Below the pieces are notes generated by a model. The model saw nothing but the letters and a program-made list of their open reading frames with translations, had not been told where the DNA came from and searched no databases. This document shows positions 1 to 7,496 of a stretch of DNA of 18,765 nt, piece after piece; position 1 is the stretch's first letter, and every line of letters starts with the position of its first letter. The DNA is from Gammaproteobacteria bacterium UBA4475. GTDB lineage: Bacteria; Pseudomonadota; Gammaproteobacteria; Pseudomonadales; Azotimanducaceae. A program made the position numbers and the translations under genes. The stretch lies in the NCBI GenBank assembly GCA_002389265.1, contig DGOD01000251.1, forward strand, positions 1-18,765, written 5' to 3'.

Positions 1-846
1 GGCGGCACCGTCGGCGCCGCTACCGCCGGCACCTATGGCAGCGTTGTGATCAATAGCGATGGTAGCTATAGCTACACCATCGATAATCTTAACCCTACGG
101 TGCAGGCCCTTGATGCCGGGCAAACGCTGATTGACACCTTTACCTATACCGCTGACGACAATGAAGGGGGTACCGGCGACGCCACCCTGGACATCACCAT
201 CACCGGCGTTAATGACTTACCCGTGGTGACCGGCATTTTTACGGGCAGCGTTACCGAGGGCAACCTTGGAGATACCGTAACCGTCAGTGGCGCCATCAAC
301 ATCACGGATGTCGATACCAGCAATACACCGAGCTTCGCTACGAATGTGACGGGCACTTTCGGCAGTATTGTCGTGGCGCCAGGCCGCTGGACTTATACCC
401 TCGACCAAAGTCTGGTCCAGAATCTTGATGCTGGTGACGTGGTCATCGACAACCTTATTCTAGCCGCAACCAGTCTTGATCCAGTGACTCAGGCAATCGT
501 CATCACCATCACCGGCAGCAATGACAAGCCGCAGATCAACGATCAAACTATCAGCTTGCCGGAAAACTCAGCGAGCAATACCTTTGTCCTGAATCTTGGC
601 GCAACCGATATCGACGTCGATGATACGACCTTTAGTTTCCTCATTACTGCCGGGCTAACGGTACCCGCCGAATTTCAGGTCAATAGTAATGGTGATCTTC
701 TGGTGGGCACGCACACACCGGATATTGAACTGTTGGATTTTGAAACCAAAAACACTTACTCCCTGACCGTGGAGGTCACTGATAATCAGGGACTGACGGA
801 TATAGCAACTATCACCGTCAACCTTACGGATCAAAATGATGCGCCG
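1..846 (+). repeat. VCBS / cadherin repeat array encoded in the PilY1 gene
   Basis: Protein-level tandem Ig-like modules. Unit 1 (1-216, entering from the left edge) has the VCBS pattern G-T-Y-G-S, then NSDGSYSYTIDN, VQALDAGQTL, DTFTY and ITITGVND. Unit 2 (226-525) repeats the same order more loosely and ends ITITGSND. Unit 3 (526-846) is a cadherin-type repeat with LPENSA, DIDVDD and DQNDAP calcium-ligand motifs. The DNA word for ITITG is nearly the same at the ends of units 1 and 2. Such modules usually form calcium-stiffened stalks in surface adhesins. More units probably lie to the left of the window. Confidence 0.85.
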
Positions 847-3800
847 GGCATCACGGTCTGCGAAGAATTTGACAGCCTGGGCGAGTCTCTCAATACGCTA
901 CCTAGTTTCCTCACCCCTCTGTTCGCCTTGGGTTATTACAATTTTTCTGCCGCTGCTCCTTGCCATCGCGTGATCAGCACGCCGGTAGACTATTACATGG
1001 AGCAAGACAAACGCATTGTTACCCGGTCACCCATCCCCTCACCCGCGGACACAGCAACGACCAACTACCGACAACTTATCAGTGAATTTCCCAAGACTTG
1101 GGATCAAGACGACACACTGTTGTATTACTCGACACTACAATCCACTACCAGTCTACTGGCAACCGTGGCATTTACTGACGAGACCGGTACAGATAGTACT
1201 AGCGGCGAATTTATTTATCTGCCAACAGCAGGAACAAACGTCACGGATGATGGCCTAGACCATTTTGTTTACCGTGTCTGTGACACACCGGCACCCACAA
1301 CTGAGGCGCGCTGCGCACTTGGCATCGCCTACGTCAGCATCCTTAAAAAAGCCGCAGATGCGGTCAACACAGGCAATGTCGTTGATAGCGGCACGCTCGC
1401 ACAAGGTCCGTTGGAGCTACCTGTAGCCGCTCTGCCTAATGTGTTCATTTTGCTAGATGACTCTGAGGCCATGGCATCAGACATCCTTACTGACCAAAGT
1501 GAGGGCTACTACGCCGTCGGCAACCTAACTAAAACCTGGTTTTTACCGGAAGATGGTACTGGCAGACCCAGCTACGCAGTCAGTGAAGCAAAGGATCCAA
1601 CTGCGGGTCTATGGCGCTTGCGCAACAAGGACTACAACAAGGTTTACTATAACCCTGGCATCAGCTATTTACCCTGGGTCGGCTTAGATAATCGCGGCGA
1701 TAATTTTACAAATTCGGATCCAACCGCTGCCATCTCTGATCCCTATACGCAGAACAGCCAAAAAATTAATTTAACGGTTGGCCGAGATATGCCTGGTAGC
1801 GATAGCAACGTTTTCCTGGCCAAATATTACACTTGGACTGATATCGATGATGCGATCAACTGCCCTGACAACGTCGTCGGCGTCGTTGACGGCACTTCAC
1901 CCATCACAGCCGCCGGCGGTCCTTGTACCGAGGGCACGCTAGTAGAAATCAAGCCGACAACGAGTCTTTACCCCAAAGGGCCAAACAGAACCGATTGTGT
2001 CGGCGTCAACTGTACCTACGAGGAAGAGATACAAAACTTCGCTAACTTCTACAGCTTTGGCCGCACGCGTCACTACACGGCAAAAAATGCTCTAGGGGGT
2101 GTATTAGCGGCGTCAGAAAATATGCGCATCGGCTTTGGGGCCTTCGCTGGCAAAAACGACAACATCAATATCACAGAGATGAATGAATCAGCGCTGACTG
2201 GCAACAAAGGTGAGTTGCTCAATAGACTATACCGTAACAGTGCATCATCAGACTCGACGCCTATTCGTGACAGCCTGGAGCGCACTGGCCGCTATTATGA
2301 GTGTGAAGACAGCAAAACCATTATTACCAGCGGTAGAACCTGCCCGGTACTACCCGCACCAGAAGGCAACTGTCAGCAAAACTTTACCCTGGTGGTTACT
2401 GCGGGCTTCTGGAATGGCAATACGAACACGCTATCAACAGATGACGCTGACGGCGACGACAACAGCGCCTGGGATGGCGGTCGTTATGCAGACACTGGCT
2501 CAACGACACCCACCTTGGCGGATATCGCCATGCATTTCTATGAGCGAGACCTGCACCCCTCATTGAGCAATGAAGTACCAGCGACAGAGAAGGACCTGGC
2601 AGGCGCAGCGGCTAGCGCATTCGGCGGCTCAACCTTGGGCCAAACCATGCACCAACATATGTCTACCTATGTCGTTGCCTTCGGAGTCGAGGGCAGCCTC
2701 TCGCCCACCGATGTGCCCACTGATTATACGATGGCCTTCGACTGGGGCGATGCAGTCACTGATGAGGAGAAGCTGAACGACCTAGTTCATACTTCAGTCA
2801 ACGGCCGCGGCAGCTATCTCGATGCAGGCAACCCAGAGGAACTTAAAAGCGCCCTGAAAACCGCTTTCACAGAATTTTCCCAAGCCATCGGTACAGCCAG
2901 CGCTGTTAGTTTCAATTCACAAGAAGTCCAGCAGGGTGCCCTGCTTTACCGGGCTATTTATAACGTGCGAGAGAACACCGGTGATCTGGTGGCGCAAGGT
3001 TTCAATCTGGACGGCTCACTGGGCGATCAGGTTTGGAGCGCTGCCGAGCAGCTCGATTTGAAAGATCCCACCGCCACAGACCCGAGCATCAATCGACGGG
3101 AGCTACTCACCTACGACAACAGTGTCGCCAATGGTGCTCGAGGTATCGCATTTAGACCGCGGGATATCGTCGAAAATAACCAACAGCTGGCCGAAGCCCT
3201 TGAAGATGATATTTTGAATGTCCTCGACTGGGATAATATCTTTGATCCCGATGCTAGCCCCTCGCCAGATCTGTTTGATCGACAGATGATTAAACACATC
3301 AACTACCTGCGTGGTGATGCGAGCAATGAGCGTCCCCTTGGTAACCTTCGTGAACGACCCGTGCTTAAGGGTCGATTGGGGGATATCGTCAGCTCTACAC
3401 CGGTATTCTATGGTCCACCAAACAGGACTCGAAGAACCTTACCGCCCTATCCTACAACAGCAGCCAAGAGCTACGCAGCCTTCCAAGACTCCTATACCAA
3501 TCTGCTTGCAGATGACGACAAGGAACGGGAACCTATGGTGTATGTTGGGTCGAATGACGGTTTCCTCCACGGTTTTAATGGGAATACCGGCGAGGAGCAC
3601 TTCGCTTATATGCCCGGCGAAGTCATTACTGGCGTTTATAGCCAGCGAATAAAACAATTGCTCAGCACCAACTACCTACACCGCTATAGCGTGGATTTGG
3701 CCGCAGCTGTGAATGACGTTTACCTGGATAGTGATCGTCGCAGCGACACAGGCAACATAGAAAAACACTGGGCAACCGTTCTTATCGGCGGCTATCGCGC

Positions 3801-5283
3801 CGGCGGTAAAGGTTATTTTGCACTGGATATTACTGACCCAACCGGGGCTAACGATGCCAACAAAGCCATCACTGAAGCCAACGCCAGCAAGGTCGTTATG
3901 TGGGAGTTTAGTCCTGCCGACGATACACCAGTCACTGACTACGGTATCGACACTAACGCTGACACCTTGGCCGCAGGCGATACCGATGACCGCAGCGTCG
4001 ATGCCTTGTCTCAGCCCATCAGTGATTTAGGCTACACTTTTAGCACACCGACCATTGCCATGAGCAATGTCAGCGAAACCGACCTCAGCCCATCCACAGC
4101 CGACAGGGATAATCGTTGGATTGCCGTCCTTGGCAATGGTTACGACAGCACATCAGGCAACGCGGTACTGTTTGCCGTGTTTGTTGATGGCGGCACCGAC
4201 GGCACCTGGTGCCACCCGGAAAAATCTGGCTGCGCAACAGATAATGGTGATGGGGACAGCTTTGACTTTGTCAAAATTACAGCCGCAGGACGTTCCTCAA
4301 CGGGGATTGCGAATGGCTTGGGCGTGCCGCGAGGAATTGACCTTGATGGTAATGGTACCCTCGACATCGCCTATGCCGGCGACCGCTTCGGCAATTTATT
4401 CCGGTTCGATCTACGTAATCCTGATCCCGCTAAATGGGATTCGACGCTACTCTACAGCGCCAGCTATACCGATGCTGACGGCATCACTTTAGCGCAACCC
4501 ATCACGACCCAACCGCTGGTGATCGCGCACCCAACCATTCAAACCGGCGTCGATTGCGGTGCCTTTGATGCAAACGAAGTGCTCTCATCGAATTTATGTG
4601 GTGGCTATATCGTCATATTCGGTACCGGCAGCTATATCTATGAAGGCGACGACACCAACAAGGACATCCAAAGTATTTACGGCATCTGGGACAGGTTAGG
4701 CACGACCAAGGTGACTCAAGACACCCTGGTAGAACAGACTTATACGGCATTCAGCGGGGATGCTAATGTGGGCGATGGGCGCGTACTCTCGAGAAATCCA
4801 GTGGACTACAACTCAAAGTTTGGCTGGTACTTGAACTTCGATAACCCGGCAGCAGTTCCCGTCGAGATTGACGGCGTCAATCAAGCGGAGTTTCCCGGCG
4901 AACGCGCCATCAGAAATATCCAACTTCGCGGTGGCATTGTGTTTATCAATAGCGTCATACCAAAACCCGTACTCAGCTGCAGTGTCAAAGCTGGTGGAGC
5001 TTCCAATGCATTTTGCCCTGACACGGGTTCCACGTTCTGTATTACCCGGGATGGCATTTTTGATATCAATGGCGACTCAACGATCGATGCTGACGATAAA
5101 ACCACCTCTGGCGACTTGGTGGCATCAACCTATTTTGAAGGCTCTGTCCCCACAGACTCGACATTCTTTGGCGACTCGCTGGTCACTCAATTAAGCAACC
5201 AATCACTCAATATCACGCTCACGGACACCAGTACTAGCGACCATACCGGCCGAATATCCTGGTCTCAGCTGACAACTGATTAG
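1..5283 (+). CDS. pilY1: PilY1-family type IV pilus tip adhesin with N-terminal VCBS/cadherin repeats (5' partial)
   Basis: PilY1/PilC proteins sit at the type IV pilus tip or outer membrane and control pilus extension, adhesion and surface sensing. The frame is open from base 1, so the true start lies upstream; the first in-frame start-like codon, GTG at 46, is internal. Residues counted from 46: VCBS repeat to 57, VCBS-like repeat 61-160, cadherin repeat 161-267 ending DQNDAP, and a linker domain 268-440 with four cysteines (272, 306, 412, 423). A von Willebrand A-like PilY1 segment follows from 465 with a degenerate MIDAS (DDSEAM, 471-476), then the PilY1 signatures YNKVYYNPGISYLPW (530-544) and QNFTLVVTAGFWNG (778-791). 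The C-terminal propeller carries INYLRGD, LGDIVSSTPV, SNDGFLHGFN and GGKGYFALDIT. A calcium loop DLDGNGTLD lies at 1432-1440 and a dockerin-like loop at 1673-1684. At 1745+ residues it is longer than the usual 1000-1300. The family call is firm; ligand and pilus dependence are inferred. Confidence 0.9.
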   Translation, partial: GGTVGAATAGTYGSVVINSDGSYSYTIDNLNPTVQALDAGQTLIDTFTYTADDNEGGTGDATLDITITGVNDLPVVTGIFTGSVTEGNLGDTVTVSGAINITDVDTSNTPSFATNVTGTFGSIVVAPGRWTYTLDQSLVQNLDAGDVVIDNLILAATSLDPVTQAIVITITGSNDKPQINDQTISLPENSASNTFVLNLGATDIDVDDTTFSFLITAGLTVPAEFQVNSNGDLLVGTHTPDIELLDFETKNTYSLTVEVTDNQGLTDIATITVNLTDQNDAPGITVCEEFDSLGESLNTLPSFLTPLFALGYYNFSAAAPCHRVISTPVDYYMEQDKRIVTRSPIPSPADTATTNYRQLISEFPKTWDQDDTLLYYSTLQSTTSLLATVAFTDETGTDSTSGEFIYLPTAGTNVTDDGLDHFVYRVCDTPAPTTEARCALGIAYVSILKKAADAVNTGNVVDSGTLAQGPLELPVAALPNVFILLDDSEAMASDILTDQSEGYYAVGNLTKTWFLPEDGTGRPSYAVSEAKDPTAGLWRLRNKDYNKVYYNPGISYLPWVGLDNRGDNFTNSDPTAAISDPYTQNSQKINLTVGRDMPGSDSNVFLAKYYTWTDIDDAINCPDNVVGVVDGTSPITAAGGPCTEGTLVEIKPTTSLYPKGPNRTDCVGVNCTYEEEIQNFANFYSFGRTRHYTAKNALGGVLAASENMRIGFGAFAGKNDNINITEMNESALTGNKGELLNRLYRNSASSDSTPIRDSLERTGRYYECEDSKTIITSGRTCPVLPAPEGNCQQNFTLVVTAGFWNGNTNTLSTDDADGDDNSAWDGGRYADTGSTTPTLADIAMHFYERDLHPSLSNEVPATEKDLAGAAASAFGGSTLGQTMHQHMSTYVVAFGVEGSLSPTDVPTDYTMAFDWGDAVTDEEKLNDLVHTSVNGRGSYLDAGNPEELKSALKTAFTEFSQAIGTASAVSFNSQEVQQGALLYRAIYNVRENTGDLVAQGFNLDGSLGDQVWSAAEQLDLKDPTATDPSINRRELLTYDNSVANGARGIAFRPRDIVENNQQLAEALEDDILNVLDWDNIFDPDASPSPDLFDRQMIKHINYLRGDASNERPLGNLRERPVLKGRLGDIVSSTPVFYGPPNRTRRTLPPYPTTAAKSYAAFQDSYTNLLADDDKEREPMVYVGSNDGFLHGFNGNTGEEHFAYMPGEVITGVYSQRIKQLLSTNYLHRYSVDLAAAVNDVYLDSDRRSDTGNIEKHWATVLIGGYRAGGKGYFALDITDPTGANDANKAITEANASKVVMWEFSPADDTPVTDYGIDTNADTLAAGDTDDRSVDALSQPISDLGYTFSTPTIAMSNVSETDLSPSTADRDNRWIAVLGNGYDSTSGNAVLFAVFVDGGTDGTWCHPEKSGCATDNGDGDSFDFVKITAAGRSSTGIANGLGVPRGIDLDGNGTLDIAYAGDRFGNLFRFDLRNPDPAKWDSTLLYSASYTDADGITLAQPITTQPLVIAHPTIQTGVDCGAFDANEVLSSNLCGGYIVIFGTGSYIYEGDDTNKDIQSIYGIWDRLGTTKVTQDTLVEQTYTAFSGDANVGDGRVLSRNPVDYNSKFGWYLNFDNPAAVPVEIDGVNQAEFPGERAIRNIQLRGGIVFINSVIPKPVLSCSVKAGGASNAFCPDTGSTFCITRDGIFDINGDSTIDADDKTTSGDLVASTYFEGSVPTDSTFFGDSLVTQLSNQSLNITLTDTSTSDHTGRISWSQLTTD

Positions 5284-5305
5284 AACACTTGAGGAGTTAA
5301 TACCA

Positions 5306-5659
5306 ATGAACCTAACCGTTCTTGCCGGCCTCATCCTCGTCGCCTTGAGCCTGTGCAATACCGCGACGGCCGAGGTCGAAGCCAGCCCCTATACGCAGAC
5401 CCGGATTGCGGAAATTCACACGATGGACTATGCAACAAAAACCGCCATCATGAGCGGCTACCGCTATGCTTTCAGCGGTGTGCTGGGTTACGACCTGCCG
5501 AAGATTCGGCTTTACGGCTCTGATTTTGGCGCTTACGAACTGCTGGAACCCGGTATGCGGGTACGTGTCACGTACCGTCTTTCAGCCGACGCCCGAATTG
5601 TGATCGACCTGCAACAGGTTCACGACTCTACTCCACTGGGCGTACCGGAAGATCAATAG
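5306..5659 (+). CDS. Small secreted PilY2-like protein downstream of pilY1
   Basis: A 117-residue protein with a signal peptide (hydrophobic 4-19, likely cleavage after ATA at 20-22) and a compact, strand-rich mature part of about 95 residues. The ribosome site GAGGAG at 5291-5296 is well placed for this ATG. The start lies 22 bp after the PilY1 stop, so the two are almost surely co-transcribed. In Pseudomonas aeruginosa pilY1 is followed by pilY2, a small exported protein of similar size, so position, size and export signal all fit a PilY2-like role in pilus biogenesis. I see no catalytic motif. The phrase GMRVRVTYRLSADARIV (83-99) looks like an OB- or SH3-like strand pair, but that is only an impression. 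Homology to PilY2 is inferred mainly from context. Confidence 0.6.
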   Translation: MNLTVLAGLILVALSLCNTATAEVEASPYTQTRIAEIHTMDYATKTAIMSGYRYAFSGVLGYDLPKIRLYGSDFGAYELLEPGMRVRVTYRLSADARIVIDLQQVHDSTPLGVPEDQ

Positions 5660-5668
5660 CCAGCCCAT

Positions 5669-5713
5669 GGCGCTGCACCCGCGAGAACCCCTCAGTCCTT
5701 CGGTGTCAGCGCC
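5669..5713. terminator. Hairpin between convergent genes, possible bidirectional terminator
   Basis: GGCGCTG at 5669-5675 pairs with CAGCGCC at 5707-5713. The adjacent CACC (5676-5679) can pair with GGTG (5702-5705), leaving one bulged T, for about 11 bp around a 22-nt loop. It lies just after the PilY2-like stop and reaches into the 3' end of the facing DUF6435-like gene. There is no T-tract on either side, so intrinsic termination is uncertain. Confidence 0.3.
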
Positions 5714-5865
5714 TGAATTTCTAACCAGATGGCTTCGGCCTCTTCGGTTAATAATGAGTAACCCCGAATATTGCCGTTACGCTGGGCCTGCAGGGCTTCG
5801 CCCAATTTCTTCTGATAGGCTTTGTTGAGCTTTTTCAGAGGATCGGCTTTCAGAAAAGAAAACAT
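5692..5865 (-). CDS. DUF6435 / Lacal_2735-like small protein (57 aa)
   Basis: A short gene. Translation from ATG at 5865 gives 57 residues starting MFSFLKADPLKKL and ending IQALTPKD, with stop TGA at 5692-5694. A GGAG ribosome site lies at 5873-5876, and a perfect TATAAT box (minus strand) lies a little further upstream. The pattern of a short MF-x-F start, DPLKKLNKAYQKKL, then EALQAQRNG and IRGYSLLTEEAEAI matches my memory of the DUF6435 (Lacal_2735) family, highly charged helical cytoplasmic proteins of about 55-60 residues found widely in gammaproteobacteria and Bacteroidetes. Their function is not known to me. Two amphipathic helices seem likely. The gene is convergent with the pilY operon and probably monocistronic. 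Confidence 0.85.
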   Translation of the reverse strand: MFSFLKADPLKKLNKAYQKKLGEALQAQRNGNIRGYSLLTEEAEAIWLEIQALTPKD

Positions 5866-5894
5866 GGGTTCGCTCCAGAAGTTGAGATTTACAG

Positions 5895-5900
5895 ATTATA
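5895..5900 (-). promoter_or_regulatory. -10 box (TATAAT) for the DUF6435-like gene
   Basis: The minus strand reads TATAAT here, 29 bp before the ATG at 5865 and upstream of a GGAG ribosome site, which would give a leader of roughly 20 nt. No good -35 hexamer is visible at 16-18 bp; the nearest candidate, CAAGCC, is poor. Confidence 0.45.
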
Positions 5901-6052
5901 CGCCTAAAGCCGCCATCTGGCTTGTATGGAGGAGCAGAAACGAAGTTTTGAGCCTGTTATGGCACATTACTCCGTCAATATCCTGCCAATACCGTGCCGC
6001 CTTCAAATTTGGATAGTTACTAAAGGTTGTCTGCATCGGCAATTTCCTGGGT

Positions 6053-6058
6053 TACAAT
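6053..6058 (+). promoter_or_regulatory. Possible -10 box (TACAAT) for the DUF442-like gene
   Basis: TACAAT at 6053-6058 lies 36 bp before the ATG at 6095. A TTGTCT hexamer at 6027-6032 is 20 bp upstream, which is too far for a strong sigma-70 promoter, so this is a weak call. The AAGGA ribosome site is at 6083-6087. Confidence 0.3.
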
Positions 6059-6094
6059 CTTCTGCATACCCATGCGCCTATTAAGGAATCATCT

Positions 6095-6640
6095 ATGCGA
6101 CCCTTTAGCAACAGCCTGCTGTTTCTCTGTCTCATTAGCTGCGGTGTCGGTGCTATTGAGGTGCCGGTCAAACTGGACCCCGCTGGTTTTGAGCAGGTTT
6201 TGGCCCAAAGCGGCTCAACTCTTTTGGGTGGCCAGCCCTCGATCAAAGGCCTGCAGCGCATCAAGCAAGCGGGTGTACGCGCCGTAATATCGCTGCGAAC
6301 GGACAAAGAGGTTGCTAAACTCGGCTTTGACGAGGCCGAGCAGGCACGGGAGGCCGGGCTGGCATTTTACACGATCCCTTTGTCTGATGATGCGAGCTTC
6401 TCGCCGGCGGCAGTACAACAGTTTATTGATCTGTATGACAGATACGAGGGAGAGGTGTTTCTCCATTGTCGCAGCGGCCGACGGGTCAGTTACCTGTGGA
6501 CCGCCTTTCTGGTAAAACATCAAGGCCTGGATCTGGCCGCTGCGCAGCAGCATGCCGCAGCCATTAACCTGGGTCACTCGCCCATTGAGGGTTTACTAGG
6601 GAAGGCCCTGGAACTGCAATACAGCGATCGACCTGAATAG
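6095..6640 (+). CDS. Exported DUF442-type (Blh-like) phosphatase-fold protein
   Basis: A 181-residue protein with a short export signal. LISC at 13-16 fits a lipobox, so it may be an outer-membrane lipoprotein with lipid on Cys16; cleavage after Ala20 is the alternative. The mature part follows the dual-specificity/tyrosine phosphatase-like fold of the DUF442 family: GGQPSIKGLQRIKQAGVRAVISLR (start of fold, about 45-68), FYTIPLSDD (91-99), then the loop VFLHCRSGRR with Cys125 and Arg130. The Cys-to-Arg spacing is CX4R, as in DUF442/Blh-like proteins, not the CX5R of classical phosphatases. Substrate and activity are unknown. The ribosome site AAGGA at 6083-6087 supports the start. It may be co-transcribed with the SDR gene 61 bp downstream, though the two have no evident functional link. 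Confidence 0.75.
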   Translation: MRPFSNSLLFLCLISCGVGAIEVPVKLDPAGFEQVLAQSGSTLLGGQPSIKGLQRIKQAGVRAVISLRTDKEVAKLGFDEAEQAREAGLAFYTIPLSDDASFSPAAVQQFIDLYDRYEGEVFLHCRSGRRVSYLWTAFLVKHQGLDLAAAQQHAAAINLGHSPIEGLLGKALELQYSDRPE

Positions 6641-6701
6641 CCAAGCCCCTGCCGTATCGGCAATGAACCGCAGCTTTTTTTAAAATAAGAGGAATGACAG
6701 C

Positions 6702-7478
6702 ATGACCGACTTCGCATTACCAAACTTCACCACTGACCTCACTGGCCAGGTCGCCCTAGTCACCGGCACGACCTCTGGCTTGGGTAAGCGATTTGCCCAA
6801 GTGCTGGCGGCCTGCGGCGCCAGTGTCGCCGTCACTGGTCGACGGGAAGATCGCTTGCGTGAACTCGCTGACGAGATTAACTCACAAGGTGGCAAGGCCT
6901 TTCCTGTGCGCTTGGACATGACTGACTCGGAGAGTATTGTCGCGGCAGTATCTGCCGCCGAAGCTGCCCTTGGCACCATCACCATACTGGTGAACAACGC
7001 GGGCATTCCCGATGCCCAGCGGGCTCACAAGATGTCGAACCAATTGATTGATGATGTGTTTGATACCAACCTGCGCGGCCCTTATGTTATGAGTTGTGAA
7101 ATTGCGAGACGCTTAATTGCCAGCGGCAAGCCAGGACGCATGGTGAACATCTCCTCAGTGGCGGCGTTTCATTACAGTGGCGGTGGCGCGGCTTTATATT
7201 CCATCACCAAAGCGGGTATCGCTCGAATGACCGAGGCACTAGCAGTGGAATGGGCGCGATTTAACATCAACGTCAATTGCATTGCCCCGGGCGCTTTTTC
7301 ATCAGAGATGCTCGATGGCATGTTGGAACGCATGGGCGATATCAGCGAGCACTTTCCACGCAAACGTATTGGTCAACCAGCGCAGATGGACAGCACCTTG
7401 CTCTATTTGGTGTCACCCTCATCAGATTGTGTGACCGGTACCATCATCAAGGTTGATGACGGTCAGGGGCCACGCTAG
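6702..7478 (+). CDS. Classical SDR-family NAD(P)-dependent oxidoreductase
   Basis: A 258-residue cytoplasmic short-chain dehydrogenase of usual length. It has TGTTSGLG (cofactor loop, 21-28), GRRED after strand 2 (46-50), NNAG (98-101), Asn123, Ser151/152 and the catalytic Tyr166 and Lys170 in YSITK. The Arg-Arg at 47-48 suggests NADP(H) preference. The closing phrase TGTIIKVDDGQ takes the place of the common V-D-G-G ending. These features define a 3-oxoacyl reductase or alcohol dehydrogenase-like enzyme, but the substrate cannot be read from sequence. The AAGAGGAA ribosome site is at 6687-6694. The gene is convergent with a family III CoA-transferase 18 bp away. Confidence 0.85.
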   Translation: MTDFALPNFTTDLTGQVALVTGTTSGLGKRFAQVLAACGASVAVTGRREDRLRELADEINSQGGKAFPVRLDMTDSESIVAAVSAAEAALGTITILVNNAGIPDAQRAHKMSNQLIDDVFDTNLRGPYVMSCEIARRLIASGKPGRMVNISSVAAFHYSGGGAALYSITKAGIARMTEALAVEWARFNINVNCIAPGAFSSEMLDGMLERMGDISEHFPRKRIGQPAQMDSTLLYLVSPSSDCVTGTIIKVDDGQGPR

Positions 7479-7495
7479 CCCATCGTGGGTGAGCG
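7473..7495. terminator. Small hairpin at the SDR/CoA-transferase convergent junction
   Basis: CGCT (7473-7476) and CCCA (7479-7482) pair with TGGG (7486-7489) and AGCG (7492-7495) around a TCG loop, with a 2 x 2 internal loop. The SDR stop codon lies within it. There is no T-tract on either strand, so a terminator role is tentative. Confidence 0.25.
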
Positions 7496-7496
7496 C

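Noticed and set aside
46..48. GTG as the start of the PilY1-like gene
   Set aside because: The frame is open upstream to base 1 and reads as the front of a VCBS repeat, so this is an internal valine codon.
1741..5399. Shared word CCCTATACGCAGA at 1741 and near 5387
   Set aside because: It is a short chance match encoding a Tyr-Thr-Gln phrase in two unrelated proteins, with no flanking similarity.
5822..6016. 64-residue plus-strand ORF before the DUF442-like gene
   Set aside because: It overlaps the DUF6435-like gene and its promoter, and has no ribosome site or coherent sequence.
6215..6577. 120-residue minus-strand ORF
   Set aside because: It is the shadow of the DUF442-like gene, with no ribosome site or family pattern.
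6650..6680. TGCCG-TAT-CGGCA hairpin followed by a T-run as a terminator
   Set aside because: The T-run begins 12 nt after the stem, too far for an intrinsic terminator, and the next gene on the same strand starts close by.
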